Assembly: GCA_022451485.1 (NCBI GenBank)
Contig: JAKUQS010000004.1
Coordinates: 62,001 to 126,000 of the forward strand
Length of the DNA stretch: 64,000 nucleotides
Source: Gammaproteobacteria bacterium
GTDB taxonomy: Bacteria > Pseudomonadota > Gammaproteobacteria > Arenicellales > UBA868
Reading direction: 5' to 3'
Position 1 is the first letter of the stretch, and each line of letters starts with the position of its first letter. The notes beneath the pieces were generated by a model, which saw nothing but the letters and a program-made list of their open reading frames with translations, searched no databases and was not told where the DNA came from. Of the stretch, positions 16,440 through 25,728 are shown in pieces. The position numbers and the translations under genes are program-made.

Positions 16440-17639
16440 TTATGAATCTCTCACCAGCGTGCCTGGCTTTAAGGGCAGTGCACGAGGCAGCAACGGGAGT
16501 ATTCGCATAGCTATTAGGCAGAGCAACACGGCTATTGCCACACCACCAACACCCAGCAGTACTTCCCAAAAACTTGGCACATAGTCAGCAACAACACCGT
16601 CGAAAAAACTGCTGCTCGAACGATACCCTGGAAAAATACGCAATGGATAAACCTGGCCACCAATGATGAGCACGTACAATTGGCAAAGACCCCCTACCAT
16701 GACCAAGACAGACGCTGTCAGGATCGACGCACACCCACGCGCGCGATACGAATACAACAACATCAACGGCAAAATACTGCCAAGGCCCACTTGACCCAGC
16801 CAGAACAAAACTGGATAGACCCCCCCTGAAAACAATAGAAACTCGACCACCCCTCGCTGACGACCACTGTAAAGGCTAGTTAGTGTCTGGGCTGTCACCA
16901 GGTAAAGAACAACCAGCACAAATATGGCGAGCAATCGTCCCAATTTTTTCAGCACGTCCGAATCTGGCACCTGACCACTCCAACGGAGTGAAAGCACCAG
17001 GCCAACGAGAAAAACTGCAGTGCCAAGCGCAAACGAAGTGGCCACGAAGAGCGGTATCAGAATAGCTGCATCATAACCTTCACGAGCAACCAGGAAGCCG
17101 AATATCGCACCCGTCCCGCTGGTCAGCAATACCCGCCAGGCAAAGGCAACATAACCCGCCACCTTGACAGCACCGCGAGGCGCGTTGTCAATGAAACACG
17201 CCAGATACACTCCAACGATCACGATAAAGCCGGTATAACCAAATACATTCCACGCAAAAATTGACCAAAAGTTATAGGTAGTGATCGCCACATGGAATCG
17301 GTCGGGTCGACCAAGGTCAAATACCAGCACTACCAAACCACCAACCAGTAGGCAAATTGCGAAAACACCTGACAGCCGAGCGACCGGCGCATAACGCGTG
17401 CGACCAAACACCGTCGATAAGGAAGCCGGGTTCAGAGCACCTGATGCACAGAGAATCAAAAACACGGCAAAGACATGCGGCAAACCCCACACCACCTGAT
17501 TGCTCATTCCTGTAATGGCATGGCCAGCGGTGTCCATCTGATGCGCCGACCACAGCGCTGCAATGACAATCGGCATCAGGACAAGCACGAAGACCCAGAA
17601 TCCTTTCGCCGGTGCAACATGATAGCCCGTGTTATTCAT
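16440..17639 (-). CDS. dsrP: DsrP, NrfD-family quinone-interacting membrane subunit
   Basis: About 399-aa integral membrane protein with roughly ten hydrophobic helices, of the NrfD/PsrC family. It is the quinone-facing anchor of the DsrMKJOP complex, passing electrons between the quinone pool and DsrO/DsrJ on the periplasmic side. The family segment DLGRPDRFHVAITTYNF is visible near residue 110. The start at ATG 17639 is preferred over a TTG one codon upstream. It lies 12 bp after dsrO. Confidence 0.94.
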   Translation of the reverse strand: MNNTGYHVAPAKGFWVFVLVLMPIVIAALWSAHQMDTAGHAITGMSNQVVWGLPHVFAVFLILCASGALNPASLSTVFGRTRYAPVARLSGVFAICLLVGGLVVLVFDLGRPDRFHVAITTYNFWSIFAWNVFGYTGFIVIVGVYLACFIDNAPRGAVKVAGYVAFAWRVLLTSGTGAIFGFLVAREGYDAAILIPLFVATSFALGTAVFLVGLVLSLRWSGQVPDSDVLKKLGRLLAIFVLVVLYLVTAQTLTSLYSGRQRGVVEFLLFSGGVYPVLFWLGQVGLGSILPLMLLYSYRARGCASILTASVLVMVGGLCQLYVLIIGGQVYPLRIFPGYRSSSSFFDGVVADYVPSFWEVLLGVGGVAIAVLLCLIAMRILPLLPRALPLKPGTLVRDS

Positions 17640-17651
17640 CAAACTATCTCA

Positions 17652-18401
17652 TCACAGTCCATGGTAGTGCACACCAGGATTAGTCCCAAGATCGCTTCTG
17701 AGTTGCTGACTCTGCACCTCACCCAAACGCTTCGCTAACTCCCCTTCATTGTCTGACAAATCTCCAAAGAGCAGTGCCTGATGGCCCGCCGCTGTACAGG
17801 CCTCGACACAAGCAGGTTCTCGATCACGATCAACCCGATGCACACAAAAAGTGCAACTTTCGACCGTGCCCTTACCCCGAGGGGAGTGAGTCCGTTGACC
17901 GACCAGATTAATGTGAATGAAAGAGCGTGCCATATATGGGCAAGCCATCATGCAGTAACGACAACCGATACACGTGTGCTTATTGACCAACACGATGCCG
18001 TCTTCCCTTCGAAATGATGCGCCTGTAGGGCAGACTGCAACACACGGTGCATCCTCGCAATGCTGGCACATCACCGGTAGTGATATCTCTCTGCCAGAAT
18101 CCTCGTCGATTAAGTCCACCTTTCGAATCCATTGCGCATCAATTTCCGGTCGGTCGGTCATTTCAATGCCATGCTCCGTCGCGCAGGCGTTGACGCAGGC
18201 CTCACACCCCGACACGCAGCGGGTTGCATCCACCAACATGCCCCATCGGACCTCGGCGCTAGCTGCTTCATCATCAGGCTTGGCATCAGCCAAATCAATC
18301 AGGCGCATACCCGGTGCAAACGACACCACAAGGCCGGCTAGCGCACTGGCTCGACCCAGGAACTTCCGCCTCGGAAGCGTGCTTTGATCGTCGGCGGCCA
18401 T
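17652..18401 (-). CDS. dsrO: DsrO, periplasmic ferredoxin-like Fe-S subunit
   Basis: About 249-aa periplasmic Fe-S protein. It begins with a Tat signal (RRKFLGRASALAG) so it is exported folded. Ferredoxin-type cysteine groups follow in order: CVSGCEACVNAC near the start, CQHCEDAPCVAVCPTGA, CIGCRYCMMACPYM, and CTFCVHRVDRDREPACVEAC, the pattern expected for several [4Fe-4S] clusters. It relays electrons between DsrP and DsrJ. The ATG at 18401 shares one base with the dsrJ stop (TAATG). Confidence 0.95.
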   Translation of the reverse strand: MAADDQSTLPRRKFLGRASALAGLVVSFAPGMRLIDLADAKPDDEAASAEVRWGMLVDATRCVSGCEACVNACATEHGIEMTDRPEIDAQWIRKVDLIDEDSGREISLPVMCQHCEDAPCVAVCPTGASFRREDGIVLVNKHTCIGCRYCMMACPYMARSFIHINLVGQRTHSPRGKGTVESCTFCVHRVDRDREPACVEACTAAGHQALLFGDLSDNEGELAKRLGEVQSQQLRSDLGTNPGVHYHGL

Positions 18402-18778
18402 TAGTTGCCCATTACTCGATCGGCCTCTGGCACAGCCCGGTGGCAGGAAAAACAATCGATACGGACCGCTGCGTAGGTGTGGCAGCTATCGCAAAACTGG
18501 CCCGGGGCGGACACCGGAACCCAGTCAGAATGCTGGTCGCGAACGGCATGGCAACCGATGCAACCGGCCAGACTATGGCGCCCTGTCCTGATCCCCCGCT
18601 CCACTGTCTGTTGCCCATGGTGGTTAAGAAATTCAAAGTGCGCCCTGCGCATCACACCAACTGGCTCCACACAACGCTCCCCCCGCGCACGCGGGAAAGT
18701 CGGCTCATCTGCCATAACCGACAATGGCAAAACACCACTCAACATCATCAAGGGAAGCAAATGCCAAACGGATCCCAT
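18401..18778 (-). CDS. dsrJ: DsrJ, periplasmic triheme cytochrome c
   Basis: 125-aa periplasmic cytochrome with a Sec signal peptide (hydrophobic LLPLMMLSGVLPLSVMA) and three CxxCH haem sites: CIGCH, CDSCH and CFSCH. DsrJ is the haem-c subunit of the DsrMKJOP complex; in characterised proteins one haem has an unusual His/Cys ligation. Cys residues outside the haem sites are visible (GERCVEPVG), which could provide that ligand. It lies 18 bp after dsrL and overlaps dsrO by one base. Confidence 0.94.
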   Translation of the reverse strand: MGSVWHLLPLMMLSGVLPLSVMADEPTFPRARGERCVEPVGVMRRAHFEFLNHHGQQTVERGIRTGRHSLAGCIGCHAVRDQHSDWVPVSAPGQFCDSCHTYAAVRIDCFSCHRAVPEADRVMGN

Positions 18779-18796
18779 GGTCTGCTCGCTACCGAG

Positions 18797-20743
18797 CTAC
18801 TTGCCTAGGCCCATGTCAATGTAACCCGTCGGACAAACATCGGCACAGATATGACACCCAATACAGCGATCATAATCTGTGTCGACGTAGCGACCAGTAG
18901 TCGATCGATCTTTTTTCACACGAAAGACCGCGTCCTGTGGACAGAAAATCACACAATTATCGCATTCGAAGCACATGCCGCAACTCATGCAACGTTTCGC
19001 CTCGGCAACGGCCTGCTGTTCGCTGAGGTTTAGCCGGCGCTCGTCAAAATCTCCCAATACTTCATCGCCGGTGGGTATTCGGTCCTGTCGTTGATTACGT
19101 GATTCATAGTCGAAGTGACCTAGGAACAAGCGCTGACTCGGAATAATTTCTTGAGCAGCACGGTCCTCGTAATTATGGACCGCGAACTGGCCAGAATCGG
19201 TTCCCCAGGATTGGGTATGATCGTAAGGTGTCGGTGCCAACTGATGCTCGTTGAGCTTGTTCAATAAATTGAAATGATGAACATCCACCCGTGGGCGACG
19301 TGACCGTATCTCATTAGCAAAAAACTCGTCGATACTCTGCGCTGCCACGGCCGCCTGACCAATCGCGGTTGTCAGCAGGTGAGGGCGAACAATATCGCCG
19401 GCGACAAAGTGTCCATCGCGGCCTGGCACCCGATAAAACGCATCCGCTTCGATTAAATGCTTGTCGTTTGCCAGTTCTTCGAGGCCCGTGAGATCACCTC
19501 CTTGCCCAATTGCTGAAACAATGAGATCCGCCTCGACCTCAAACTCTGTTCCCTCCTGCGGGATAGGAATTCCTTTTTCGTCAATGATGCAACGAGCAAG
19601 CTGTAACCCCACCGCGCGCCCATCTCCATTGCGGATCAGACCAATGGGCATCACACCGTTGAGCACACGCACCCCTTCCGTCAAAGCATCGTCTACTTCC
19701 GTTTCGGTCGCCGTCATTGCCTCTCTGTCAAATAATGCGGTCAGCGTAACCTCAGCACCTTCGCGGACCGCGGCCATCGCCGAGTCATGGGCTGCGTAAC
19801 CTCCGATGACACGTTCAGCGCGATCTTTTTCTCGAATATTCTTGATCTTGCCCAACCGCCGGGCGACCGACACCACATCGACCGAGGTATCTCCACCGCC
19901 AACACAAATTACTTTACTGGCGGTGACCTGTAGTCTGCCGCCATTAAACGCCTCGAGAAAACGCACTCCAGAGACGCAATTCGGTGTATCTGACCAACCT
20001 GGAACAGGCAATCCGTGTCCCTGTTGTGCACCAATTGCCCACAACACGGCATCGAAATCGCGCTCCAAGGTGGCGATTGAAACATCACGACCGACACGCA
20101 CACCGGTCCTGACTTCGATGTCACCTAACGCAAGAATCCGTTCGATTTCAGCATCGAGCACATCGCGCGGCGTACGATAACCCGGAATCCCATAGCGGAA
20201 CATACCTCCAAGCTGATCTTGGATCTCGAAGATAGTCGACGCATGGCCCTTGCGTCGCAATTGGTAAGCTGCCGAAAGCCCTGCAGGGCCCCCTCCCACA
20301 ACAGCAATCCGCTTTCCTGTCAGGGTGGGCGGCTCAGCAAAGCGATAGCCATTTTGATACGCGGTGTCTCCGATGAATTGCTCTACCGCATTGATGCCAA
20401 CAAAGTCTTCTACATCGTTACGGTTGCAACCATCCTCACAAGGTGCCGGACAGACACGCCCCATCATCGAGGGGAACGGGTTAGCATCAGTAGCACGGAA
20501 AAAAGCATATTCTTGCCAAGCCATGTCCTCTGGTGGCCGTTCCATGCCTCTCACAATTTGCAGGTAACCTCGAATATCCTCCCCTGAGGGACAACTACCC
20601 TGGCACGGCGGTGTACGGTGCACATAGGTGGGACATTTATCCGACGCATCCCCAACAAAGATGTCCTCTTTAAAATCACTCCAGGTATGATCTCCATCCT
20701 GATAGCGACGGTAATTCAACGGTGTCGAGATTTCTTCAGTCAC
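18797..20743 (-). CDS. dsrL: DsrL, NAD(P)H:acceptor oxidoreductase partner of DsrAB
   Basis: 648-aa iron-sulfur flavoprotein that takes electrons from DsrAB during sulfite formation and passes them to NAD(P)+. The N-terminal cysteine-rich domain resembles GltD/NfnB (CQGSCPSGEDIRGYL, CPAPCEDGCNRNDV). The FAD motif VVGGGPAGLSAAYQL and the NAD(P) motif CVGGGDTSVDVV follow. The C-terminus holds two [4Fe-4S] sites (CMSCGMCFECDNC and CIGCHICADVCP). DsrL marks the oxidative type of dsr system. It starts with GTG at 20743, with no clear ribosome-binding site. Confidence 0.95.
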   Translation of the reverse strand: MTEEISTPLNYRRYQDGDHTWSDFKEDIFVGDASDKCPTYVHRTPPCQGSCPSGEDIRGYLQIVRGMERPPEDMAWQEYAFFRATDANPFPSMMGRVCPAPCEDGCNRNDVEDFVGINAVEQFIGDTAYQNGYRFAEPPTLTGKRIAVVGGGPAGLSAAYQLRRKGHASTIFEIQDQLGGMFRYGIPGYRTPRDVLDAEIERILALGDIEVRTGVRVGRDVSIATLERDFDAVLWAIGAQQGHGLPVPGWSDTPNCVSGVRFLEAFNGGRLQVTASKVICVGGGDTSVDVVSVARRLGKIKNIREKDRAERVIGGYAAHDSAMAAVREGAEVTLTALFDREAMTATETEVDDALTEGVRVLNGVMPIGLIRNGDGRAVGLQLARCIIDEKGIPIPQEGTEFEVEADLIVSAIGQGGDLTGLEELANDKHLIEADAFYRVPGRDGHFVAGDIVRPHLLTTAIGQAAVAAQSIDEFFANEIRSRRPRVDVHHFNLLNKLNEHQLAPTPYDHTQSWGTDSGQFAVHNYEDRAAQEIIPSQRLFLGHFDYESRNQRQDRIPTGDEVLGDFDERRLNLSEQQAVAEAKRCMSCGMCFECDNCVIFCPQDAVFRVKKDRSTTGRYVDTDYDRCIGCHICADVCPTGYIDMGLGK

Positions 20744-20777
20744 AGTGTTTCAGTTCGCTTTTTGGTTGCACCTTCAA

Positions 20778-22274
20778 TCAGTGCGCCGAGTTAAATACCA
20801 GTGCATCGCCAACCAACTGATGCACGCTAACGATCATATCCATGTCGAATCCGTAGGTGGGCAATACTTTAGAAAATTGACTCTTACATATGGCGCAGAT
20901 GGCGGCCATATGAGTCACTCCGTGGTTATCCACCACCTGCTTGAGTGCCGTTACCCGCGGTAACGCCCCCTTCACTCGGAGCTCCAGTAAATCGTCCGTC
21001 AGCAATCCTCCACCGCCGCCACAACAGAACGTTTGTTCGTGCGTCGTTTCAGGCGCCATGTCAACAAACTGATTGCAGACCGATTGAATGATTTCACGCG
21101 GCAACGTGAATTGGCCTCCTGGCATCGAACCCATACGGGATCCACGCGATACATTGCACGAATCATGAAAAGTCACAATTTTTTCATCGTTGGCCGAAGG
21201 ATCCAGCGTTAATGCACCCCGCTGAATTAGATCATAGGTCAGCTCGCACACGTGTTGCGGGGCTGGATAATTTGTATCGAGAAAATCAAACGGGCCGATC
21301 AAAGTATTCCAGTAACTGTAGGCCACTCGCCACGCGTGGCCACATTCCCCAATGACAATTCGACGTACACCCAAATCGAGCGCTGCCTGGCGAATTCGCT
21401 CCGCTACCTTTTGCATCTGATCGTAGTTACCGATAAAGATCCCAAAATTAGCAGCTTCAGATGCGTAAGAACTCAGGGTCCAACGGATGCCGGCCTGATG
21501 AAACACCTTGGCATAACCGATCAGACCATCGACATGCGGTTCAGCAAAAAAATCCGCCGATGGTGTCACTAACAGAACATCTGCCCCCGCTTCATCTAAG
21601 GGGAAACGCACCTGGATGCCGATGTCTTCTTCGACTTCCTCCTCCAATCCTGTCAGGGTGTCGGCCAGGGCAGGTTCTGGTAGCCCGAGGTTATTCCCTA
21701 TCTTGTGGACCTTCCCAATAATTTCATTGGCATACTTCTGGCCGAGTCCAACAGACGCAAGAATCTCTCGCCCCGCCATCGTGATCTCAGCTGTATCAAT
21801 TCCAAAAGGACAATACACAGAACAACGGCGGCACTCTGAGCATTGATGGTAATAGCGGTACCAGTCTTCCAGCACGGACTCCGTCAGGTCCTGGGCACCA
21901 ACTAGCTTCGGAAAATAACGACCGGCGAAAGTGAAATAGCGACGATATACATTGCGCATGAGATCCTGTCGTGCGACCGGCATATTTTTCGGATCACCCG
22001 TACCAAGGTAGTAATGGCACTTGTCGGTACACGCACCACATTTCACACAAGCATCCAGAAATACGGGAAGCGCACGATACTTCCCCAGCAGTTCCGACAT
22101 CTTATCCAGCGCAACTGATTGCCAGTTATCGACCAATTCACCAGGAAAACCTAACGCCTCTTGAAATTCGGCCTTAGCGACAAAGGGTTTCGTCTCTGCC
22201 ATAGCATCGGGCTGCACCCGCGGCACCTGAAGGTGCTCTGTAATGACCGGTACAGGAAATTTCTGCTTAACCAC
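20778..22274 (-). CDS. dsrK: DsrK, catalytic HdrD-like subunit of DsrMKJOP
   Basis: 498-aa cytoplasmic-side Fe-S protein related to heterodisulfide reductase HdrD. It is thought to interact with DsrC and to handle its Cys-Cys disulfide or trisulfide. Two ferredoxin sites are visible (CVKCGACTDKCHYY and CSECRRCSVYCPFG), and the C-terminal CCG domain with FHDSCNVSRG and FCCGGGGGL binds the non-cubane cluster in relatives. It starts with GTG at 22274, preceded by GGAG, and overlaps dsrM by 8 bp. Confidence 0.95.
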   Translation of the reverse strand: MVKQKFPVPVITEHLQVPRVQPDAMAETKPFVAKAEFQEALGFPGELVDNWQSVALDKMSELLGKYRALPVFLDACVKCGACTDKCHYYLGTGDPKNMPVARQDLMRNVYRRYFTFAGRYFPKLVGAQDLTESVLEDWYRYYHQCSECRRCSVYCPFGIDTAEITMAGREILASVGLGQKYANEIIGKVHKIGNNLGLPEPALADTLTGLEEEVEEDIGIQVRFPLDEAGADVLLVTPSADFFAEPHVDGLIGYAKVFHQAGIRWTLSSYASEAANFGIFIGNYDQMQKVAERIRQAALDLGVRRIVIGECGHAWRVAYSYWNTLIGPFDFLDTNYPAPQHVCELTYDLIQRGALTLDPSANDEKIVTFHDSCNVSRGSRMGSMPGGQFTLPREIIQSVCNQFVDMAPETTHEQTFCCGGGGGLLTDDLLELRVKGALPRVTALKQVVDNHGVTHMAAICAICKSQFSKVLPTYGFDMDMIVSVHQLVGDALVFNSAH

Positions 22275-23028
22275 GCGACTTCGGCTCCTGCGACATTACT
22301 TTGCGACGACTTGTTCGTTCTCCCCACCCCGAAACATGGCGGCGCTCGCGCGGCGTATCAACCATGTTACGGGTCGGACTAAAAAATACACCCGGTGCAT
22401 GCAATAACTTGCTGAACGGAAAGATCAACATTAAAACGATCACCAGCGACAGATGAATAAGGAGCACAGGGTCAGCAGGCAAGGGCTGCCAGTCAAATCG
22501 TATTAATCCAATGACAAAAGCTTTCAGTGCAACAATATCTGTATGCCAGAGCACCTTCATGCCCACGCCACTGGCGGCTATTCCAACGAGCAGCAGCAGC
22601 ATCAGGTGATCAGACGGTGCGCTGATATAGCGAATGCGATCAACCACGATGCGACGCACTGCAAGTCCAACCAGCCCGAGGCACATAGCAATGCCCGCAT
22701 AAAGACCTATCCATTGTATCGCCACAATCCACCACCATACGGGTTCACTGATATATCGCAGATGCTCTAACAGAGCTATCAGCATCGCAAAGTGAAAAAT
22801 CCAACCGAATAGCCACGTCCATTTACTACCTTTAAACAGACTCTCGAAGAAAACGACTTCGCGAAACAAGCGGGCCACCACGCCTGTACGCGTAATCGGG
22901 GCCGGCGTGGTCGGTATCACCAGAGGCACCGGTATTCTTACGTAGTGAACGAGGCGAAACGCCGTTCCCACCACCAACACCAGCACGGCAAGGTATAGCC
23001 CGATCGCAAAAATAGCGGTCAGCATCAT
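22267..23028 (-). CDS. dsrM: DsrM, membrane cytochrome b subunit
   Basis: 253-aa membrane protein with about five to six helices, related to the NarI gamma subunit. It carries b-type haem and connects DsrK to the quinone pool. Histidines likely to ligate haem are visible in the helix regions FHFAMLIALLEHLR and VLLIHLSLVIVLM. It starts with two consecutive ATG codons. It follows dsrC by about 80 bp and overlaps dsrK. Confidence 0.93.
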   Translation of the reverse strand: MMLTAIFAIGLYLAVLVLVVGTAFRLVHYVRIPVPLVIPTTPAPITRTGVVARLFREVVFFESLFKGSKWTWLFGWIFHFAMLIALLEHLRYISEPVWWWIVAIQWIGLYAGIAMCLGLVGLAVRRIVVDRIRYISAPSDHLMLLLLVGIAASGVGMKVLWHTDIVALKAFVIGLIRFDWQPLPADPVLLIHLSLVIVLMLIFPFSKLLHAPGVFFSPTRNMVDTPRERRHVSGWGERTSRRKVMSQEPKSRG

Positions 23029-23106
23029 GACTCAACGCTTCTCTCGCTCCTAAGCATAGCCATTTCAAGAAGAGCCTTCAAAGTGCCGCCAAGATTTTTC
23101 TTTGAT

Positions 23107-23439
23107 TCAAACGCAACCCGTTGGTTTTGGTAATCCCGCATATTTACAGGCCTGCTTGGCCGGACCATAGGGAAAGAGTTCATACAGGTATTTACTGTTA
23201 CCTTTCTCTTTTCCGAGTCTCTTACCAATCGCCTTTGTCAACACACGCACTGCGGGGGCGATCTGATATTCCTCGTAATACTCGCGCAAGAAATTAATTA
23301 CCTCCCAGTGGTTGTCAGTTAGATCGCAGTCATCTAACTCCGCCATGTGCCCAGCCACATCACTCGACCAATCGCTTAAGTCGGCGAGATATCCTTCTTC
23401 ATCCGTCTCATAAGATCTACCATTCACGTCAAAAGACAT
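23107..23439 (-). CDS. dsrC: DsrC, sulfur-carrier protein
   Basis: 110-aa sulfur carrier that delivers sulfur to DsrAB. The flexible C-terminal arm has both functional cysteines: the penultimate Cys (109) and Cys 98, separated by ten residues (CKYAGLPKPTGCV). Both are needed for trisulfide chemistry, so this is a true DsrC and not a TusE, which lacks the second Cys. A strong GGAGAAG ribosome-binding site precedes the ATG at 23439, fitting the high expression seen for DsrC elsewhere. Confidence 0.97.
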   Translation of the reverse strand: MSFDVNGRSYETDEEGYLADLSDWSSDVAGHMAELDDCDLTDNHWEVINFLREYYEEYQIAPAVRVLTKAIGKRLGKEKGNSKYLYELFPYGPAKQACKYAGLPKPTGCV

Positions 23440-23467
23440 CGTGCTTCTCCTTCTATTAGTGGGCAGG

Positions 23468-23767
23468 TCACCATGCCTGCACTACCGGATTAGCCTCCAC
23501 CAAGGAAACAAACCCATCGTAATTAATCGTGTGGATTGCATTCATTATTCGATCGCTATCAATGCCACGAGCCTGGAGATCAGGCTCTAGTACATAGATC
23601 GTGCAACACTGCTGTGCAATCTCGACAGCAGCACTGAATTTGGTCTTGTCCATTGCTCCGTAGACACCATCTTCGATCAGCAGGACAGCGCTACCGGGTT
23701 GCGCTAAACCAAAACAAGTAGTCAGCGCATCAGACTGATAGGGCGACTTGTTAACAGTGTGTAACAT
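23468..23767 (-). CDS. dsrH: DsrH, subunit of the DsrEFH sulfurtransferase
   Basis: 99-aa member of the DsrH/TusB family, part of the cytoplasmic hexamer DsrE2F2H2 that passes sulfur from TusA to DsrC. It starts MLHTVNKSPY, typical of the family, and shows Cys 18 followed by LLIEDGVYGA. The ATG is 9 bp after dsrF. Presence of DsrEFH is a marker of the sulfur-oxidising direction. Confidence 0.95.
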   Translation of the reverse strand: MLHTVNKSPYQSDALTTCFGLAQPGSAVLLIEDGVYGAMDKTKFSAAVEIAQQCCTIYVLEPDLQARGIDSDRIMNAIHTINYDGFVSLVEANPVVQAW

Positions 23768-23776
23768 TTGACGATC

Positions 23777-24184
23777 CTAGAAATTGAAGATGACGTCCTG
23801 CGCTTCAAACAATTGTCCAAGAGATGCACGATCGATGAGCGTAATCGAAGATTTTTCCTGATCATCATCTTCCTCATCTTCATAAGTCAGCGGCATCAGA
23901 TCTTCAACAGTGAGGCCGCGCTCTTCCAAGGACTCCATCTCAATGTAAAGCTGCGTTACATCATAATCAGCCAAGGCACGGTAGGCGCCAGCAAAATTCT
24001 TGGTGCCAATCGCCTTGGTGTCTTGCGCTTTTTTCAACTGAAACACGCCGTCTCCCAAGAACGCCATACTGACCTCTTGGTCAAACGCAGCCCCAACCAG
24101 GACCACTTCCAAGCCCTCGTGCGCATAGATAGTGCCATGCGGCGCACTACGATTGACGTACATGAATTTCTTTCGCGTTGGCAA
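23777..24184 (-). CDS. dsrF: DsrF, subunit of the DsrEFH sulfurtransferase
   Basis: 135-aa DsrF/TusC-family protein with the family segments KKFMYVNRSAPHGTIYA, VLVGAAFDQEV and an acidic loop before the C-terminal NLF-like end. It is a structural partner of DsrE and DsrH. The start is taken as TTG at 24184, because family proteins begin a few residues before KKFMY; the first ATG (24163) would cut off that conserved start. Confidence 0.93.
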   Translation of the reverse strand: MPTRKKFMYVNRSAPHGTIYAHEGLEVVLVGAAFDQEVSMAFLGDGVFQLKKAQDTKAIGTKNFAGAYRALADYDVTQLYIEMESLEERGLTVEDLMPLTYEDEEDDDQEKSSITLIDRASLGQLFEAQDVIFNF

Positions 24185-24196
24185 ATCTAAGCCCGC

Positions 24197-24589
24197 TCAG
24201 TTACCAAAGACCAGAAACCGATCTGCTTCAATGCCCGCTTCAATTAACTGGCCTAGGCCAGAAATTCGAAATCCTGGGGCCAGGTTATCACCGTCCTTTC
24301 CGTGACGGCGAGCCTCGTCTTGATCAAGAATTCCGCGCCGCTGGGCCGCAGCCACGCAAACAACTAGATCTAGATTATGTTGACTTGCCAGTTCACTCCA
24401 ACGATCAGTCACATGTCGATCGTCCTGCGGTGGTGTCGTCATTCGAGTGGCGTTGTTAACCCCGTCATGATAGAAGAATATTCGAAATAACTCGTGGCCG
24501 GCCTTCAGCACTGCGCAGGCAAAATGATACGCAGTATCTGATGCCTGGTGGGTATACGGCCCCTGATTGATCATCAGTGCAAATTTCAT
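24197..24589 (-). CDS. dsrE: DsrE, catalytic subunit of the DsrEFH sulfurtransferase
   Basis: 130-aa DsrE/TusD-family protein. It starts MKFALMINQGPYTHQASDTAYHF and contains the sulfur-accepting Cys in LDLVVCVAAAQRRG, equivalent to Cys78 of the Allochromatium protein. It takes sulfane sulfur from TusA and passes it via the DsrEFH complex to DsrC. It lies 21 bp after dsrB. Confidence 0.96.
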   Translation of the reverse strand: MKFALMINQGPYTHQASDTAYHFACAVLKAGHELFRIFFYHDGVNNATRMTTPPQDDRHVTDRWSELASQHNLDLVVCVAAAQRRGILDQDEARRHGKDGDNLAPGFRISGLGQLIEAGIEADRFLVFGN

Positions 24590-24610
24590 GCGCTGATCCG
24601 AATTATGCCT

Positions 24611-25687
24611 TTAGATTCGAACGTAACTTGACGCATTGAGACTCTTACGTGCGCCGCGCCAATTGTCGATGTGATATTTAGTAAATGGCAAGCCAGTCAA
24701 CTCGAAAAACCGAGGCCAGCCAATCCGATCAATCCAGTCGTTTACTCTCTCCCAGTCTCGCGCATCCTCCTTGTAACAACGGAGAATCCGCTTAACGATT
24801 GCTGTAGCTTCGGGCCAGCGCGGAGGATTATTTGGAATGCCAGAAGCCACTAATTTCTGGAAACTGGGCTTGCTCCGGGCATTGGAATGATTGCCACCAA
24901 CCCAGATCGCCAACTTAGTGTGTTCCGGATCATTGATTTGCATTGGCGGACATGGGGGATAGCACGCGCCGCAGCAAATACACTTTTTCTCATCGACTTC
25001 GAGGGTCGGCTTGCCATTCACCTGGGCAGGCCGTATGGCGGCCACTGGACAGCGAGCGACCACCGACGGCCGCTCGCACACATTGGCAACAAGGTCATGG
25101 TTAATTCTTGGCGGCTTGGTGTGCTGCACATTAATCGCAATATCACCCTGCCCGCCGCAGTTAATCTGGCAACATGAAGTCGTGATGTGAACTCGATTGG
25201 GCATATTACAGTTCTTAAACTCATCAATAAGCTCGTCCATCATGGCCTTAACCACACCCGATGCGTCAGTCCCTGGAATATCGCAATGCAACCAGCCTTG
25301 CGTGTGAGAAATCATGGCAACAGAATTGCCCGTGCCCCCAACGACGAAACCTGCTGTTTCTAGCGCCGTAATCAGCGGGGACACTTTTTCTTCATCCGCC
25401 AACATGTATTCAATATTGCTCCGAATCGTGAAACGCACACGTCCATCTGCATAACGGTCCCCAATGTCGCACAGCTGACGCAGCGTAAAAACATCGAGAA
25501 TTCGTTGTGTTCCAGCGCGTACCGTCCAGATGGCATCACCACTCTTGGCGATATGTCGTAACACCCCAGGTCGAGGATGATCATGCGTTTTCCATTGGCC
25601 AAAATTCTTGACCATCAAAGGATGCATATATTGAAATCCATCGGGACAGCCGGTTTCTATCGCTTTACGCATTTCCCGTTTAGCCAT
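24611..25687 (-). CDS. dsrB: Reverse dissimilatory sulfite reductase beta subunit
   Basis: 358-aa beta subunit of the siroheme enzyme that, in the oxidative direction, converts DsrC-bound sulfur to sulfite. The sirohaem/[4Fe-4S] cysteines are in TTSCCQINCGGQGD, and a ferredoxin domain supplies CICCGACYPPCPPM. Length is typical (about 355 aa). It follows dsrA by 41 bp. The oxidative type is inferred from the company of dsrEFH, dsrL and dsrN and the lack of dsrD. Confidence 0.97.
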   Translation of the reverse strand: MAKREMRKAIETGCPDGFQYMHPLMVKNFGQWKTHDHPRPGVLRHIAKSGDAIWTVRAGTQRILDVFTLRQLCDIGDRYADGRVRFTIRSNIEYMLADEEKVSPLITALETAGFVVGGTGNSVAMISHTQGWLHCDIPGTDASGVVKAMMDELIDEFKNCNMPNRVHITTSCCQINCGGQGDIAINVQHTKPPRINHDLVANVCERPSVVARCPVAAIRPAQVNGKPTLEVDEKKCICCGACYPPCPPMQINDPEHTKLAIWVGGNHSNARSKPSFQKLVASGIPNNPPRWPEATAIVKRILRCYKEDARDWERVNDWIDRIGWPRFFELTGLPFTKYHIDNWRGARKSLNASSYVRI

Positions 25688-25728
25688 TGGTTACTTCTCC
25701 GCTAATCAGTTGTGTTATTGCCAAAGAA

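Noticed and set aside
16440-18778. Nrf/Psr-type respiratory reductase module
   Set aside because: NrfD, Fe-S and haem-c subunits also occur there, but no catalytic molybdoprotein is present and flanking dsrL and dsrN show DsrJOP.
18314-18808. 164-codon plus-strand frame over dsrJ/dsrO
   Set aside because: Antisense to the triheme cytochrome gene; Pro/Arg-rich composition is typical of a shadow frame.
18797-20743. Glutamate synthase small subunit (GltD)
   Set aside because: GltD-like core, but C-terminal double ferredoxin sites and the dsr operon position identify DsrL.
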